Part shown: positions 62,497 through 64,000 of the stretch, one piece after another
Numbering within the stretch: the first letter of the stretch is position 1
Layout of the letters: each line of letters opens with the position of its first letter
Origin: Virgibacillus_O sediminis
GTDB lineage: Bacteria > Bacillota > Bacilli > Bacillales > Amphibacillaceae
Reading direction: 5' to 3'
Assembly (NCBI RefSeq): GCF_042643265.1
Contig: NZ_JBHRRZ010000017.1
Location: forward strand, 62,001 to 126,000
Length of the DNA stretch: 64,000 bases
Made by a program: the position numbers and the translations under genes
Notes under the pieces: generated by a model
The model's input: only the letters and a program-made list of their open reading frames with translations
Told to the model about the DNA's origin: nothing
The model's database searches: none

Positions 62497-62561
62497 ATCT
62501 CCTTCCTCCATCTTCGGGAATGGTAACCATCAGTTAACTCAAAACCAAGGAGGAATTATTT

Positions 62562-64000
62562 ATGTCTCAATTTCATTCATTCAACCCGGAAACCGTATTA
62601 CTACATGGAGGACAGCAGCCTGATCCTGCAACAGGTTCCCGTGCGGTTCCGATCTATCAGACTACTTCTTATGTTTTCCGTGATACCGAACATGCGCAGA
62701 ATCTTTTCGGCCTGGCAGAACCGGGCAACATCTACAGCCGGATTATGAATCCGACCGTAGACGCCTTTGAGCAGCGGATGGCCCAGCTGGAGGACGGTGT
62801 CGGTGCGGTAGCTACGTCTTCCGGGATGGCTGCGATTACTTTATCGATCCTCAATCTGGCCAGCTCAGGCGATGAAATTGTCGCCGACAGCAATCTTTAC
62901 GGCGGTACATACAATCTGTTTGCCAACACCCTGCCACGCTACGGCATCGATGTAAAATTTGTAGATGGAACCGATCCGGAAGCAATTCGCGCCGCCATCA
63001 CGAAGAAGACGAAAGCCGTATTTGGAGAAATCATCACCAACCCAAGCCTGTATGTATTCGATGTTGAGAAGGTTGCCGAAATTGCGCATGAGCATGAGAT
63101 CCCGCTGATCATTGATAATACATTTGCCACTCCATACGTAGCCAAGCCGCTTACATGGGGAGCCGATATCGTCGTCCATTCAGCAACCAAATGGATTGGC
63201 GGCCACGGCACGACTATCGGCGGGGTTGTTGTCGACGGCGGACGCTTCAATTGGGACAACGAACGATTCCCTGGATTTACAGAACCGGATGAAAGCTATG
63301 CCGGCCTTCAGTATAAAAACTTGGGCCCTGCCGCTTTCATCACCAAACTGCGTGTGCAGCTCCTGCGCGATATCGGTGCTTCCTTAAGCCCGCAGAATGC
63401 TTTCCTTCTTTTGCAAGGATTGGAGACCCTGCATCTGCGCATTGAACGCCATACAAAGAATGCAGAAGAAGTAGCCTCCTATCTGGAGAAGCATCCTGCT
63501 GTTGAATGGGTCAGCTTCCCAGGCCTAAAATCCCATCCATCACATGAGCTGGCGAAGAAGTACTTTGCATTTGGCTATGGCTCGGTGATCACATTCGGTA
63601 TAAAGGGCGGCAGAGATGCAGGAAGGACACTTATTGATAATGTAGAACTCTGGTCCCACGTGGCAAATGTAGGGGATGCCAAGTCGCTGATCATCCATCC
63701 TGCCTCCACCACGCACCAGCAGCTGACAGCGGAAGATCTGCAGAAGAGCGGGGTAACAGAAGAATTGGTACGCCTCTCCGTCGGCATTGAATCGCCGCAG
63801 GATGTACTGGCAGATCTGGACCAGGCCATTTCCAAAGCTACCGGCGAACAGGGATTGCATGATTCCAATGAACAGAATGCTGTCAAGTGGCTGCTCGCTT
63901 CCCCATTTGACCGGAGCGGCGGCGCTGTACGCAAAAAAGTGATTGTTGCACTAGGCGATCACCCATCCAGCAGCAAATTGAAAAATCTCGGTTTTGAGGT
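62562..64000 (+). CDS. metY: O-acetylhomoserine sulfhydrylase with C-terminal extension (partial)
   Basis: PLP enzyme making homocysteine from O-acetylhomoserine and sulfide. The first 430 codons cover the whole family length: ETVLLHGGQQPDPATGSRAV, PLP lysine in HSATKWIGGHG (Lys210), ENLG-type QYKNLGPAAFITKLR and VGDAKSLIIHPASTTH. The frame does not stop there: at least 49 more codons run to the window edge (NAVKWLLASPFDRSGGAVRK then KVIVALGDHPSSSKLKNLGF). A strand-like KKVIVALGD suggests a Rossmann-type, perhaps CoA-binding, domain; this is low confidence. AAGGAGG eight bases before ATG; controlled by the SAM riboswitch. Confidence 0.9.
   Translation, partial: MSQFHSFNPETVLLHGGQQPDPATGSRAVPIYQTTSYVFRDTEHAQNLFGLAEPGNIYSRIMNPTVDAFEQRMAQLEDGVGAVATSSGMAAITLSILNLASSGDEIVADSNLYGGTYNLFANTLPRYGIDVKFVDGTDPEAIRAAITKKTKAVFGEIITNPSLYVFDVEKVAEIAHEHEIPLIIDNTFATPYVAKPLTWGADIVVHSATKWIGGHGTTIGGVVVDGGRFNWDNERFPGFTEPDESYAGLQYKNLGPAAFITKLRVQLLRDIGASLSPQNAFLLLQGLETLHLRIERHTKNAEEVASYLEKHPAVEWVSFPGLKSHPSHELAKKYFAFGYGSVITFGIKGGRDAGRTLIDNVELWSHVANVGDAKSLIIHPASTTHQQLTAEDLQKSGVTEELVRLSVGIESPQDVLADLDQAISKATGEQGLHDSNEQNAVKWLLASPFDRSGGAVRKKVIVALGDHPSSSKLKNLGFE

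Noticed and set aside
62384..62623. 79-codon frame over the SAM riboswitch
   Set aside because: It lies on the conserved riboswitch core and terminator; the real gene starts at 62562 in another frame.
1..64000. Prophage, insertion sequence, toxin-antitoxin or defence island
   Set aside because: No integrase, transposase, phage structural gene or defence-family protein could be recognised in any frame.

Overview
The window is 64 kb of a spore-forming, low-to-mid-GC Firmicute chromosome, almost certainly Bacillaceae. The evidence is the sporulation and spore gene set (spo0F, cwlJ, gerQ, a CotA-type laccase), the Bacillus gene order murA-tal-fba-spo0F-pyrG-rpoE, and the run argS-ywiB-pbpG-ywhD-ywgA-ywfO-lipL-pta-hemQ-cwlJ-gerQ-ywdK, which matches the order of the B. 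subtilis yw* region. Most genes have AGGAGG-type ribosome binding sites and several use GTG starts. I cannot name the species. I see no rRNA, tRNA, CRISPR array, prophage, insertion sequence or recognisable defence island.

Layout. 1-410 holds three tandem ~124-bp structured repeats. 411-6453 (minus strand) is the murA-tal-fba-spo0F-pyrG-rpoE block, with a pyrG leader built for reiterative-transcription attenuation. 6670-17601 (minus) is a fatty-acid and branched-chain acyl-CoA degradation unit: a membrane Fe-S ETF:quinone-type oxidoreductase, thiolase, 3-hydroxyacyl-CoA dehydrogenase, two acyl-CoA dehydrogenases, a TetR-family regulator and fused isobutyryl-CoA mutase. Its first promoter carries a perfect palindrome between -35 and -10, a second palindrome precedes the thiolase gene, and CcpA-like sites lie near both. 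17.8-31.6 kb is the argS to ywd block: translation, cell wall, lipoate, acetate and haem metabolism, spore germination, and several small conserved proteins. 31.3-36.4 kb holds a UbiB-like kinase with a small phasin-like partner, a YjiH-type membrane protein and an acyltransferase. 36.7-39.5 kb is a divergent Ku/LigD end-joining pair. 39.6-47.7 kb holds an OsmC protein, a frameshifted DUF488 gene, phosphoglucomutase, an AI-2E family permease, a cation/proton antiporter and BrnQ. 48-57.6 kb holds RecQ, CsaA, a broken small gene, a DMT exporter, an M29 aminopeptidase, an HxlR regulator, an Ala/Na+ symporter, an acyl-CoA thioesterase and cardiolipin synthase. 57.9-64 kb holds the laccase, methionine gamma-lyase, RarD, and a SAM riboswitch driving an O-acetylhomoserine sulfhydrylase that runs off the window with an unusual C-terminal extension.

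The region is mostly housekeeping. The unusual content is between genes: at least three families of dispersed repeats (the ~124-bp structured tandem repeat, ~20-21-bp GATA/GATT-core tandem arrays at five loci, and ~115-bp palindromes at three loci), a compact three-way-junction element between fba and tal, and promoter-operator architectures that can be tested directly. Two small genes are broken by single-base homopolymer shifts, which could be real decay or sequencing error.
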